This document shows, piece by piece, positions 1-8,208 of a stretch of DNA of 64,000 bases. The stretch comes from an alpha proteobacterium HIMB5 (lineage in GTDB: Bacteria; Pseudomonadota; Alphaproteobacteria; Pelagibacterales; Pelagibacteraceae), in the NCBI GenBank assembly GCA_000299095.1, contig CP003809.1, positions 310,001-374,000 on the forward strand. The letters are read 5' to 3'. The stretch's first letter is position 1. Every line of letters begins with the position of its first letter. The translations under genes and the position numbers were made by a program. Below the pieces are notes generated by a model. It saw only the letters and a list, made by a program, of their open reading frames with translations. It ran no database searches and was not told the DNA's origin.

Positions 1-1
1 A

Positions 2-1045
2 AATTTTTTTGAGAGCATAATAGATAAATACTACGAATTTCCAGATAATTTATACGATGGATTGATAAAAATTAGAGAAACAATAAACTCTAAAGAAGAT
101 CTTAAAATTCAAAAAAACGGAATCAGAAATTTAGAAAAACAATTCACTCTTTTTCACGCATCACTTATTGATGATTTAAAGTCTAATTTTGAGATAGATG
201 TTGTTGGTTTTCATGGTCAAACAATTTTTCACTCTCCAAAAAATAAAATTAGTTTTCAAATTGGTGATGGAAATTTATTAGCACAACTAATAAAAAAAAA
301 AGTCGTTTTCAATTTTAGAAAAAATGATATTGATCATTCTGGACAGGGTGCACCTTTAACTCCTATTTTTCATAATTTAATTTCAAAAAAAATTAATGAA
401 AAGAATAAAAATATTTCTATATATTTAATTAATATTGGTGGAATAACGAATTTAACAAAAATTGCTAAAAATTTTGATGAAAATTTTATGGAAGGCTATG
501 ATATTGGTCCAGGAAATTGCTTAATTGATAATTGGGTTAGAAAAAATTCAAGATTTAAATATGATGAGAATGGTAAAATTGCAAGTTTAGGTAAATTAAA
601 TGAATTAACCTTAAATCAGGCAATTGATAACTTTGAGTTCAACGATTTTAAAAATTCGTTAGATATAAACGATTTTGATATCTCTTTTTTAAGAGGATTA
701 GATTTTGAAGAAGGTTGTACAACTGTAACAGAGTTTACAGCTTATTTAATAGCTAATGGAATTAATAATTTAAGAAATAAAAATGATGATTTAGACTTAT
801 TCATTTTTTGTGGAGGAGGTAGAAAAAATAACTTTTTAATAAAAAGAATTGAAAATTATATTAATAATGATCAAGGTTTCATTCTAAAAAATATTGATGA
901 TTATAATCTTGATGGTGATTTTATAGAGTCCCAAGCTTTTGGTTATTTGGCTGCAAGGTCGATATACAATCTTCCAATTTCATTTCCTAAAACTACTAGA
1001 TGTTTGAAATCAATATCAGGAGGTGAGATAGTTGATAATAATTAA
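2..1045 (+). CDS. anmK: Anhydro-N-acetylmuramic acid kinase AnmK (5' end outside window)
   Basis: AnmK phosphorylates and opens 1,6-anhydro-MurNAc during recycling of cell-wall muropeptides. The frame is open from base 2, so the gene runs in from before the window; the N-terminal phosphate-binding MSGTS.DG motif of the family is missing for that reason. A TTG at 62 is only an internal codon. Visible family motifs are GFHGQT, GQGAPLTP, the NIGGI.NLT segment, YDIGPGN and the late CGGGRKN.  It converges with the alpha/beta hydrolase gene, with 1 bp between stop codons. An in-frame A10 run near 292-301 is intact. Confidence 0.93.
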   Translation, partial: NFFESIIDKYYEFPDNLYDGLIKIRETINSKEDLKIQKNGIRNLEKQFTLFHASLIDDLKSNFEIDVVGFHGQTIFHSPKNKISFQIGDGNLLAQLIKKKVVFNFRKNDIDHSGQGAPLTPIFHNLISKKINEKNKNISIYLINIGGITNLTKIAKNFDENFMEGYDIGPGNCLIDNWVRKNSRFKYDENGKIASLGKLNELTLNQAIDNFEFNDFKNSLDINDFDISFLRGLDFEEGCTTVTEFTAYLIANGINNLRNKNDDLDLFIFCGGGRKNNFLIKRIENYINNDQGFILKNIDDYNLDGDFIESQAFGYLAARSIYNLPISFPKTTRCLKSISGGEIVDNN

Positions 1046-1046
1046 G

Positions 1047-1703
1047 TTAGTATATAGCTGTTTCTTTTTTAATATATTTATCTAAACTTGTAACTAAAGA
1101 ACTTTCTGTTTTAGAAAAAAAATGATTAGCTTCTGGAACAGATTCAAACTCTACTTTTATTCCTTTTTGAGAACTCAATCTTGTATTAAGTTCGTTAATA
1201 TATTCTATAGGCACTAACTCATCTTTTTTTCCATGTATTATTAATCCAGAAGTAGGACATGGTGATAAAAATGAAAAATCATACGCATTAGGTTGAGGAG
1301 AAATTGCTATAAATCTATTAATCTCTGGTCTTCTCATTAAAAGCTGCATTGCAATTAAAGACCCAAAAGAAAAACCAGAAACCCAACATTGAGAATTGTC
1401 AAAATTTTCTCTTTCTAGCCAATCCAGTGCAGCTGCAGCATCAGCAAGTTCACCTTGGCCGTTATCAAATTCACCGTCACTTTTTCCTACACCTCTAAAA
1501 TTTACTCTACAAACTGAAAAATCATTTTCCATAAACGTATGAAATGTTTCCACGACAACTTTATTGTTCATTGTTCCACCATACTGAGGATGAGGTTGTA
1601 ATACTAATGCGATCGGTGAAGTCGGTTTTTTACTTTTATAATATTTTGCCTCAAGTCTTCCCGCAGGACCAGGTATGAATATCTCTAAAATTTTATTATC
1701 CAT
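1047..1703 (-). CDS. Alpha/beta hydrolase (COG2945-like)
   Basis: A soluble 218-residue alpha/beta hydrolase of the short dienelactone-hydrolase-like type. The nucleophile elbow reads G-F-S-F-G with Ser112; a likely acid is Asp161 (GKKDELVP) and the catalytic His is His194 (EANHFF). The N-terminal PGPAGRLEA and QPHPQYGGTM motifs are typical of the small conserved proteobacterial subgroup whose substrate is unknown. It is transcribed divergently from iscR. There is no signal peptide, so it is probably cytoplasmic. The family call is firm; the substrate is not predictable. Confidence 0.85.
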   Translation of the reverse strand: MDNKILEIFIPGPAGRLEAKYYKSKKPTSPIALVLQPHPQYGGTMNNKVVVETFHTFMENDFSVCRVNFRGVGKSDGEFDNGQGELADAAAALDWLERENFDNSQCWVSGFSFGSLIAMQLLMRRPEINRFIAISPQPNAYDFSFLSPCPTSGLIIHGKKDELVPIEYINELNTRLSSQKGIKVEFESVPEANHFFSKTESSLVTSLDKYIKKETAIY

Positions 1704-1766
1704 ATTTTGAAAAAAAGCATGAATAGCACAAGTCTGCGTTAAAATGGTAGTTTTTTTTTATGTTAG

Positions 1767-1798
1767 ATACTTGACTATTTTAGTCGGGTTTATATATA
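1767..1798 (+). promoter_or_regulatory. iscR-suf promoter overlapped by an IscR type-1 binding box
   Basis: Bases 1767-1791 fit the E. coli type-1 IscR consensus (atasyyGACTrwwwyAGTCrrstat) at every defined position except one: the core is GACT-ATTTT-AGTC with 5' flank ATACTT and 3' flank GGGTTT. A sigma70-like promoter overlaps it: -35 TTGACT at 1771-1776, 16-bp spacer, -10 TATATA at 1793-1798. Transcription would begin near 1805, only a few bases before the iscR ATG at 1812, where no Shine-Dalgarno is visible. This implies autorepression by holo-IscR (inference from the E. coli model). Confidence 0.8.
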
Positions 1799-1811
1799 CC
1801 CTTCATTACTC

Positions 1812-2234
1812 ATGAAATTAACATCAAAAGGTAGATACGCTGTAATGGCTTTAATTGATATTGCAAAATTTGATAATATCAATCCAGTTTCATTGAGAGA
1901 CATTTCGTTAAGACAGGGAATATCAGTAGATTTTCTAGAACAAATTTTTTCAAAACTCAAAAAAAATGAAATAGTTAAAAGTATTAGAGGAACACAAGGC
2001 GGATATATTTTAAGTAAAAAACCCTCAGAAATTAAACTGAATAATATTTTTGATGCCATTGATGAAAGTGTAAAAACTGTTCAATGTAAAAAAGAGTCAA
2101 AGAAAAGTTGTAATGGCAAATCATCTAAATGTGTAACTCACGATTTATGGAATGAATTAGAAACACATATTAATTCATTCTTTGAGCAAAAAAGTTTAGA
2201 GGATTTAGTTTCTAAAAAAGAAAGTAGAATTTAA
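1812..2234 (+). CDS. iscR: Rrf2-family Fe-S regulator IscR
   Basis: A 140-residue Rrf2-family winged-helix repressor. The N-terminal HTH (about residues 1-65) has the family signature KGRYAVMAL and the wing RGTQGGY. The [2Fe-2S] ligand set is present as Cys92, Cys100, Cys107 and His110, spaced like E. coli IscR (Cys92, Cys98, Cys104, His107). It heads the suf operon: sufB starts at the very next base after its stop codon. The IscR box in its own promoter suggests feedback control of Fe-S assembly by cluster supply. The very short leader suggests leaderless or near-leaderless translation. Confidence 0.93.
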   Translation: MKLTSKGRYAVMALIDIAKFDNINPVSLRDISLRQGISVDFLEQIFSKLKKNEIVKSIRGTQGGYILSKKPSEIKLNNIFDAIDESVKTVQCKKESKKSCNGKSSKCVTHDLWNELETHINSFFEQKSLEDLVSKKESRI

Positions 2235-3677
2235 ATGGACCAAAGAAATAAAGATATTGAAAAATTAAAAGATTATAAATATGGCTTTTCAACAGATATT
2301 GAAAATATTAGAGCACCAAAAGGTTTAAACGAAGAAGTTATAAAGTTCATTTCAAATATTAAAAAAGAACCACAATGGATGTTAGACTTTAGACTAAAAG
2401 CATTTAATAGATTAAAAAGTTTAAAAGAACCTAATTGGCAAAAACCTAAATACCCAAAAATTGATTATCAAGATTTGTATTACTATTCAGCGCCTAAAAG
2501 CATGAAAGATAAACCTAAAAGTCTTGATGAACTAGATCCAAAATTACTCGAGACTTACAATAAACTAGGTATTCCTCTGCAAGAACAAGCAAGATTAAAT
2601 GGAATAGCTGTAGATGCAGTTTTTGATTCAGTTTCAGTAGCAACAACTTTTAAGGAAGAGCTTACAAAGCAGGGAATAATTTTTTGTTCTATGTCTGAAG
2701 CAATTCAAAAACATCCAGAACTTGTAAAAAAATATTTAGGATCAGTAATCCCAATAACAGATCATTATTTTGCAACTCTTAACTCAGCAGTATTTACTGA
2801 TGGATCATTTGTATATATTCCTGAAGGTGTTAGATGTCCAATGGAGCTTTCTACTTATTTTAGAATTAATGCCTCTGAAACAGGTCAGTTTGAAAGAACA
2901 TTAATTGTTGCTGATAAAAATAGTTACGTAAGTTATTTGGAAGGTTGTACTGCTCCAATGAGAGATGAAAATCAATTACATGCTGCGAACGTAGAGTTAG
3001 TTGCTTTAGATGATGCAGAAATAAAATATTCTACAGTTCAGAATTGGTATCCTGGAGATGAAAATGGTGTAGGTGGGATTTATAATTTTGTTACCAAAAG
3101 AGGCTTATGTAAAGGTAAGAATTCAAAAATTTCTTGGACACAGGTTGAAACAGGTTCAGCAATTACGTGGAAATATCCAAGCTGTATTTTGAAAGGTGAT
3201 AATTCTGTTGGCGAGTTTTATTCTATTGCAATTACAAACAACCATCAAAAAGCAGATACTGGAACTAAAATGATACATTTGGGAAAAAACACAAAAAGTA
3301 AAATTATATCAAAAGGTATTTCTGCCGGTAAATCTGACATGATGTATAGAGGTTTGGTAGATATTTCATCAAAGGCAGATAACTCTAGAAATTTTACCCA
3401 ATGCGATTCTTTATTGATGGGGAATAAATGTGGTGCACACACAATCCCATATATTAAAAATAAAAATATAAAATCAAATATTGAACATGAGGCAACAACT
3501 TCAAAAATAAGTGATGAACAACTATACTATTGTAATCAAAGAGGTTTAAATCAAGAAGAAGCTGTTAGTTTGATTGTAAATGGATTTTGCAAAGAAGTTC
3601 TCCAGCAATTGCCAATGGAATTTGCTGTTGAAGCACAAAAATTAGTTGGAATTAGTTTAGAAGGGAGCGTTGGTTAA
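2235..3677 (+). CDS. sufB: Fe-S cluster assembly scaffold protein SufB
   Basis: SufB, 480 residues, is the scaffold subunit of the SufBC2D complex that assembles [4Fe-4S] clusters in the cytoplasm. The C-terminal beta-helix region contains the QCDSLL and CGAHT motifs; Cys399 in CGAHT matches the conserved cysteine that accepts sulfur in E. coli SufB. YLEGCTAP and the NWYPGDENG segment are also typical. It directly abuts iscR and sufC without intergenic bases, so translation is probably coupled. Length is normal for the family. Confidence 0.97.
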   Translation: MDQRNKDIEKLKDYKYGFSTDIENIRAPKGLNEEVIKFISNIKKEPQWMLDFRLKAFNRLKSLKEPNWQKPKYPKIDYQDLYYYSAPKSMKDKPKSLDELDPKLLETYNKLGIPLQEQARLNGIAVDAVFDSVSVATTFKEELTKQGIIFCSMSEAIQKHPELVKKYLGSVIPITDHYFATLNSAVFTDGSFVYIPEGVRCPMELSTYFRINASETGQFERTLIVADKNSYVSYLEGCTAPMRDENQLHAANVELVALDDAEIKYSTVQNWYPGDENGVGGIYNFVTKRGLCKGKNSKISWTQVETGSAITWKYPSCILKGDNSVGEFYSIAITNNHQKADTGTKMIHLGKNTKSKIISKGISAGKSDMMYRGLVDISSKADNSRNFTQCDSLLMGNKCGAHTIPYIKNKNIKSNIEHEATTSKISDEQLYYCNQRGLNQEEAVSLIVNGFCKEVLQQLPMEFAVEAQKLVGISLEGSVG

Positions 3678-4412
3678 ATGCTTGAAATTAATAATTTAAA
3701 AGCAAAAGTTGAAAACAAAGAGATATTAAAGGGACTTAATCTAGAAATTAAACCTGGAGAAGTACATGCAATTATGGGTCCAAATGGATCTGGAAAAAGC
3801 ACTCTTTCGAACATTTTATCTGGAAAAAAAGGCTATGAAATTGAGGGAAAAGTATCATTTGATAACCAAAACCTTTTAGAACTTGAGACAGAAGAGAGAG
3901 CGCACAGAGGAATTTTTTTAGCTTTTCAGTACCCGTTAGAAATACCAGGAGTAAATACAAATACATTTTTAAAAACTTCACTTAATGCAATTAAAAAAGC
4001 ACGAGGTGAAAAAGAATTAGATGCAATTGAATTTTTAAAATTGGTTAAGCAAAAATCATCTGAATTAAAGTTTGATGAAAAGATTTTAAGCAGACAATTA
4101 AATGTTGGATTTTCTGGTGGTGAAAAAAAGAAAAATGAAATATTACAAATGTCAATTTTAAATCCTAAGCTTGCAATTCTAGATGAAACAGACTCAGGTT
4201 TAGATATAGATGCTTTAAGAATTGTTTCAGAAGGAGTTAATTCTTTAAGAAATAAAAATAATTCTTTTTTGATAATCACCCATTATCAGAGGTTACTAGA
4301 TTATATTAAACCAGATTACGTTCACGTTTTAAAAAATGGTCAAATTATAAAATCTGGTGGACCAGAGCTAGCGTTAGATTTAGAAAAAAAAGGATACGAA
4401 GAGTTTAATTAA
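3678..4412 (+). CDS. sufC: Fe-S assembly ATPase SufC
   Basis: SufC, 244 residues, is the ABC-type ATPase that drives conformational change of SufB-SufD. Walker A is GPNGSGKST at residues 34-42, the signature is FSGGE, and Walker B is LAILDETDSGLD, in which the D-E-T-D pattern is typical of SufC rather than transport ATPases. There are no membrane segments. The gene starts at the base after the sufB stop codon and overlaps sufD by one base. Confidence 0.97.
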   Translation: MLEINNLKAKVENKEILKGLNLEIKPGEVHAIMGPNGSGKSTLSNILSGKKGYEIEGKVSFDNQNLLELETEERAHRGIFLAFQYPLEIPGVNTNTFLKTSLNAIKKARGEKELDAIEFLKLVKQKSSELKFDEKILSRQLNVGFSGGEKKKNEILQMSILNPKLAILDETDSGLDIDALRIVSEGVNSLRNKNNSFLIITHYQRLLDYIKPDYVHVLKNGQIIKSGGPELALDLEKKGYEEFN

Positions 4413-5653
4413 TGGAAGATAATACAATTATAAACTTTGATAAATTTTTAGATAATCACTCATTTTCTGATGAGCAATTAGAAAAAAGAAAAAAGAATTA
4501 TAAAAAATTTAATGATGAAGGTTTCCCAAATAAAAAATTAGAAGATTGGAAGTTTTCAGATTTAAGTCAAATAATAAAAAAAAATATTAAAAATTTTGTT
4601 ATTGAAAAATCTGAAACAAATAAATTACAAGTTACTGACTTAATTAAAGATTTTGATCACAATAAAATTTATATTCAGGATGGAAAATTAATTAGTTATG
4701 ATTTTTCTTTTGAGAAAGAAAAGTCATTAAAATTAAATATTGAAGAAGTTGTTGAAAATAAAATTAATACAAATTCTTTATTAAATTTAAACAGTGCTTT
4801 AAGTGAAGATAAAATAAGTGTAATCGTCAAAGAAGGTTATATTAGTAATGCACCCTTGGTAATTTACAATAACTATTCTGAAAAAAAATCTAATTTAATT
4901 AATTCTAATATTTCTATAAATTTAGAAAAAAATAGTTCATTAAAAATTATTAATTTATCAAATGAAAATTCAATAAATAGTTTTTCAAATAATAGTCAGA
5001 ACATTTATCTAAATGATAACGCTATTTTAAAATTTTATTCTTTAAATTACAAAAACAATACGAATATGAGTTATTCATTTAGTAACATTGATTTGAATAA
5101 AAATAGTCATTGTGAATATTTTATTCTATCAGCTGGAGCAAAGTTTTTGAAAAATGAAATAAATTGCACACTAAATAAAGATCATGGATCTATTTTTATC
5201 AATGGAATTATTAATCTTGAGAATGAAAACCATCACGAGATAAAAACAATAGTTAATCACAATGAGGAAAATTGCAAAAGTTATCAACTAATTAAATGCG
5301 TACTAAATGATAATTCAAAAGGAATTTATCAAGGAAAGATTTTCGTAGATTCTAAGGCCCAAAAAACTGATGGATATCAACTTAGTAGAGCGCTGCTTTT
5401 AAATGAAGATACGGAGTTTAATGCAAAACCAGAACTTGAAATATACGCAGATGACGTAAAATGTTCACATGGTTCAACTTCAGGCAATATAGATGAAAAT
5501 TCAATTTTCTATCTTATGTCTAGAGGATTGACCTATAAGCAATCAAAACAATTATTGATTAATGGCTATGTGGCAGAAGTAGTTGAAAAAATTACAGATT
5601 ACGACATTAAAGATTTTGTTAAAAAATTATTAGGAATAAGTGATGAATATTAA
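4412..5653 (+). CDS. sufD: Fe-S assembly protein SufD
   Basis: SufD, 413 residues, is the partner of SufB in the SufBC2D scaffold and is needed for iron acquisition by the complex. The C-terminal half shows the conserved SufB/SufD core with QLSRALLL, CSHGSTSGNID and YLMSRGL. The N-terminal half is lysine/asparagine-rich and less conserved, which is usual. It overlaps sufC by one base and sufS by 11 bases. Confidence 0.94.
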   Translation: MEDNTIINFDKFLDNHSFSDEQLEKRKKNYKKFNDEGFPNKKLEDWKFSDLSQIIKKNIKNFVIEKSETNKLQVTDLIKDFDHNKIYIQDGKLISYDFSFEKEKSLKLNIEEVVENKINTNSLLNLNSALSEDKISVIVKEGYISNAPLVIYNNYSEKKSNLINSNISINLEKNSSLKIINLSNENSINSFSNNSQNIYLNDNAILKFYSLNYKNNTNMSYSFSNIDLNKNSHCEYFILSAGAKFLKNEINCTLNKDHGSIFINGIINLENENHHEIKTIVNHNEENCKSYQLIKCVLNDNSKGIYQGKIFVDSKAQKTDGYQLSRALLLNEDTEFNAKPELEIYADDVKCSHGSTSGNIDENSIFYLMSRGLTYKQSKQLLINGYVAEVVEKITDYDIKDFVKKLLGISDEY

Positions 5654-6860
5654 GAATATTAAAAAAGAGTTTCCAATTTTTGACGAAAAAATTCAAAATA
5701 ATGATCTCGTTTATTTAGATAGCGCAAACTCTTCTCAAAAACCAAAAATAGTATTGGATCGAATTAATGAATTTTATTCAAAGCAATTTTCAAATGTGGG
5801 AAGGAGTGTTCATTATTTAGCTGTTGCAGCTACGAATTTGTATGAAAATACAAGGACTTCTGTCCAAAAGTACATAAATGCTAAAGATAAAAATGAAATT
5901 GTATTCACTAAAGGAGCTACAGAGGCGCTAAATTTAGTTGCTAATACATTGGGTCAAACAGTATTAGAACCTGGAGATGAGGTAATTATTACTGAATTAG
6001 AACATCATTCAAATTATGTTCCTTGGCATTTTTTAAGAAAATCAAAAAATATAAAAATTAATTTTGCTGAAATAAATGAAGATGGAGAAGTCCCAATAGA
6101 AAATATTGAAAAATTAATTACTGATAAAACAAAAGTAATTTCAATTACTCATTTGTCTAATGTAACAGGCGCAATACTCCCAATTAAGGAGATAACTCAA
6201 TTAGCTCATTCGAAAGGCATTATTGTTGTGGTTGATGGTTGTCAGGGCGCTCCTCATTTAAAATTAGATATGCAAGATCTGGATTGTGATTTTTATGCAA
6301 TTTCATGTCATAAAATGTATGGACCAACTGGTCTAGGTGTTTTGTATGGTAAAAAAAAATGGTTAGAACAATTACCTCCTTATCAAGGTGGTGGTGGAAT
6401 GATTAGAGAAGTTAAGAAAGATAGAATTACGTATGGAGATTTACCAAATAAGTATGAAGCAGGCACAATGGCCACTGCCCAAGTGATAGCATTTGATCAG
6501 TCAATAAAATTTCTTGAAGCAATAGGCATTGAGAACATCATGAAACATGAAAAGGAATTAGTTGAATATGGACAAGAAATATTAAAAAAAAATAATTCAG
6601 TGAAGTTATTAGGTAACCCAAAGAATAGAGGAGGTGTACTTTCATTTACTATCGAAGGAGTACATCCACATGATATAGCAACAATATTAGATGAAGATGG
6701 TGTTGCTATAAGAGCTGGACATCATTGTTGTCAGGTTCTTCATGACAAATTAGAGATACCGGCAAGTGCAAGAGCTTCTTTGGGTGTTTATAACACCAAA
6801 GATGATTTAGATAAATTAAATGAAGCTATAAATAATTGTAAAAAGGTTTTTAATATATAA
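5643..6860 (+). CDS. sufS: Cysteine desulfurase SufS
   Basis: PLP-dependent group II cysteine desulfurase that releases sulfur from cysteine for the SUF machinery. The PLP lysine lies in SCHKMYGPTG; the active-site cysteine is in RAGHHCC, with the first Cys at residue 362, matching Cys364 of E. coli SufS. The preferred start is ATG 5643 rather than the GTG at 5640, since the former gives the usual N-terminus. The start lies inside the end of sufD. No SufE gene follows; sufU does, so SufU is the probable sulfur acceptor. Confidence 0.95.
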   Translation: MNIKNIKKEFPIFDEKIQNNDLVYLDSANSSQKPKIVLDRINEFYSKQFSNVGRSVHYLAVAATNLYENTRTSVQKYINAKDKNEIVFTKGATEALNLVANTLGQTVLEPGDEVIITELEHHSNYVPWHFLRKSKNIKINFAEINEDGEVPIENIEKLITDKTKVISITHLSNVTGAILPIKEITQLAHSKGIIVVVDGCQGAPHLKLDMQDLDCDFYAISCHKMYGPTGLGVLYGKKKWLEQLPPYQGGGGMIREVKKDRITYGDLPNKYEAGTMATAQVIAFDQSIKFLEAIGIENIMKHEKELVEYGQEILKKNNSVKLLGNPKNRGGVLSFTIEGVHPHDIATILDEDGVAIRAGHHCCQVLHDKLEIPASARASLGVYNTKDDLDKLNEAINNCKKVFNI

Positions 6861-7324
6861 TGAATTTAAAAGAATTATATCAAGAAATAATTTTAGATCA
6901 TGGGAAGAATCCAAGAAACTTAAGAAAGACAGAAAATTTCAACAAAGATGCGAAAGGAAACAATCCATTGTGTGGAGACAATGTCCATGTTTATTTGAAA
7001 TTAAATGAAAATAAAAAAGTTGAGGATATTTCTTTTGAGGGGAGTGGTTGTGCTATTTCAATGGCTTCAGCATCAATTATGACTGATCTAGTTAAAGGAA
7101 AAGAAGAAGTTGAAGTTAAAGAGATAGTTGAAGATTTCTTAGGAATGATAAAAGAAAATCCTGATTTAAAATCAGACAAGCTTAAAGAAGATGAAAAAAC
7201 AAAGTTAATGTGTTTGTCAGGAGTTAAACAATATCCAATGAGAGTTAAATGTGCAACTTTATCATGGCATACACTTGTTTCAGCAATTGACAATAAACAA
7301 GAAGAAATAAATACTGAAAATTAA
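6860..7324 (+). CDS. sufU: Zn-dependent sulfurtransferase/scaffold SufU
   Basis: A 154-residue IscU/NifU-like protein. The spacing and the insert between the second and third cysteine regions identify the SufU branch: Cys38, Asp40, Cys64 and Cys131 match the Zn ligands of Bacillus SufU (Cys41, Asp43, Cys66, Cys128), and there is an extra Cys118. In characterised SufU systems the protein takes persulfide from SufS by Zn-ligand exchange. It overlaps sufS by one base; sufT follows after 3 bases. Confidence 0.92.
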   Translation: MNLKELYQEIILDHGKNPRNLRKTENFNKDAKGNNPLCGDNVHVYLKLNENKKVEDISFEGSGCAISMASASIMTDLVKGKEEVEVKEIVEDFLGMIKENPDLKSDKLKEDEKTKLMCLSGVKQYPMRVKCATLSWHTLVSAIDNKQEEINTEN

Positions 7325-7327
7325 ATT

Positions 7328-7624
7328 ATGAATATAAAAGAAAAAATTATAGAAGAAATTAGAAAAATTTATGATCCTGAATTACCTGTAAATATTTATG
7401 AACTTGGATTAATCTATGACATTCAAGTTGAAGAGAAGAAAGCAAAAATTAAAATGACATTAACTACCCCTAATTGCCCTGTAGCTGAAAGTCTACCGAA
7501 AGAAGTAAAAGATGGAGCAATGCAAGTAGAAGAAATAGAAGATGTTGATCTTGAGTTAGTATGGGATCCACCCTGGACAAAAGATATGATGTCAGAAGCT
7601 GCTAAACTGGAGTTAAATTTATAA
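7328..7624 (+). CDS. sufT: SufT, MIP18/DUF59-family Fe-S maturation factor
   Basis: A 98-residue MIP18-family (DUF59) protein. Signature motifs are DPELPVNIYELGLIY near the N-terminus, TPNCP with the conserved cysteine, and a closing WDPPW. SufT-type proteins help mature Fe-S enzymes when Fe-S demand is high. It sits between sufU and the A-type carrier gene, overlapping the latter by one base, which is a common arrangement in alphaproteobacterial suf operons. Confidence 0.92.
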   Translation: MNIKEKIIEEIRKIYDPELPVNIYELGLIYDIQVEEKKAKIKMTLTTPNCPVAESLPKEVKDGAMQVEEIEDVDLELVWDPPWTKDMMSEAAKLELNL

Positions 7625-7956
7625 TGACGCAAATCATCAAACTAAGTGATAACGCAGCGGATAGAATAAAAGAAATTATGTCTGATGCTGAAAAAGATGC
7701 TTTAGGAGTTAGAGTTTCAGTAAAGTCAGGTGGTTGTGCAGGAATGTCTTATGTGATGGAATATACTAAGGAAGCTAATCCGGCAGATGAAATTGTAGAA
7801 GAAAAAGGTGTTAAAGTTTTTATAGACCCTGCAGCTGTACTGTATCTTTTAGGAACAGAAATGGACTATAAAAAAGAGGAATTTTCCTCGTCTTTTGTAT
7901 TTAATAATCCAAATGAAACCGAAAGATGCGGTTGTGGAGAGTCTTTTAAGGTCTAA
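7624..7956 (+). CDS. sufA: A-type Fe-S carrier (SufA/IscA/ErpA family)
   Basis: A 110-residue A-type carrier that receives Fe-S clusters from the SufBCD scaffold and passes them to apoproteins. The three conserved cysteines are present: Cys38 in GGCAG and Cys102/Cys104 in the C-terminal CGCGESF motif. It is the last gene of the operon. SufA is chosen over ErpA or IscA because of location only. A weak 6-bp hairpin (TAAGGT/ACCTTA, 7947-7964) spans its stop codon but has no U-tract. Confidence 0.93.
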   Translation: MTQIIKLSDNAADRIKEIMSDAEKDALGVRVSVKSGGCAGMSYVMEYTKEANPADEIVEEKGVKVFIDPAAVLYLLGTEMDYKKEEFSSSFVFNNPNETERCGCGESFKV

Positions 7957-8032
7957 AAACCTTAGGTTGAATTGTCCCACTTATAGCATAGCAGTATTGC
8001 ATTATATGCATATCTGATATAACATCTGAATC

Positions 8033-8203
8033 ATGAACAAATTTGAATTTAAAAACTTAGTTAAATCTTTAAGAGACACCTTAAAGCAAAAAACTTTTTT
8101 AAAAGATTTGCGTAAGGAAGTAGAAACTGGTGCTAACGGCACACAGGATTACGTTGTTAAAAAAGGTATTAACAAAGATACAGTTGCTACAACAAGACAG
8201 TAA
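8033..8203 (+). CDS. Small hypothetical protein (56 aa)
   Basis: An ATG-started 56-residue frame ends 5 bases before the glnA stop codon and fills the suf-glnA gap. It reads as a lysine-rich, soluble protein, beginning MNKFEFKNLVKSL and ending GINKDTVATTRQ. There are no cysteines, membrane segments or recognised domain. A candidate promoter lies just upstream (TTGCAT at 7997 and TATAAC at 8018, 15-bp spacer, weak). Being the only reading frame that fills the interval supports it, but there is no homology evidence available here. Confidence 0.55.
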   Translation: MNKFEFKNLVKSLRDTLKQKTFLKDLRKEVETGANGTQDYVVKKGINKDTVATTRQ

Positions 8204-8208
8204 TTAAA

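Noticed and set aside
3926..4279. 117-aa antisense frame opposite sufC
   Set aside because: It lies entirely within strongly conserved SufC coding sequence; its composition is a mirror of the sense codons and it has no start signal.
7947..7964. Terminator after sufA
   Set aside because: The stem is only 6 bp with a 6-base loop and no U-tract.
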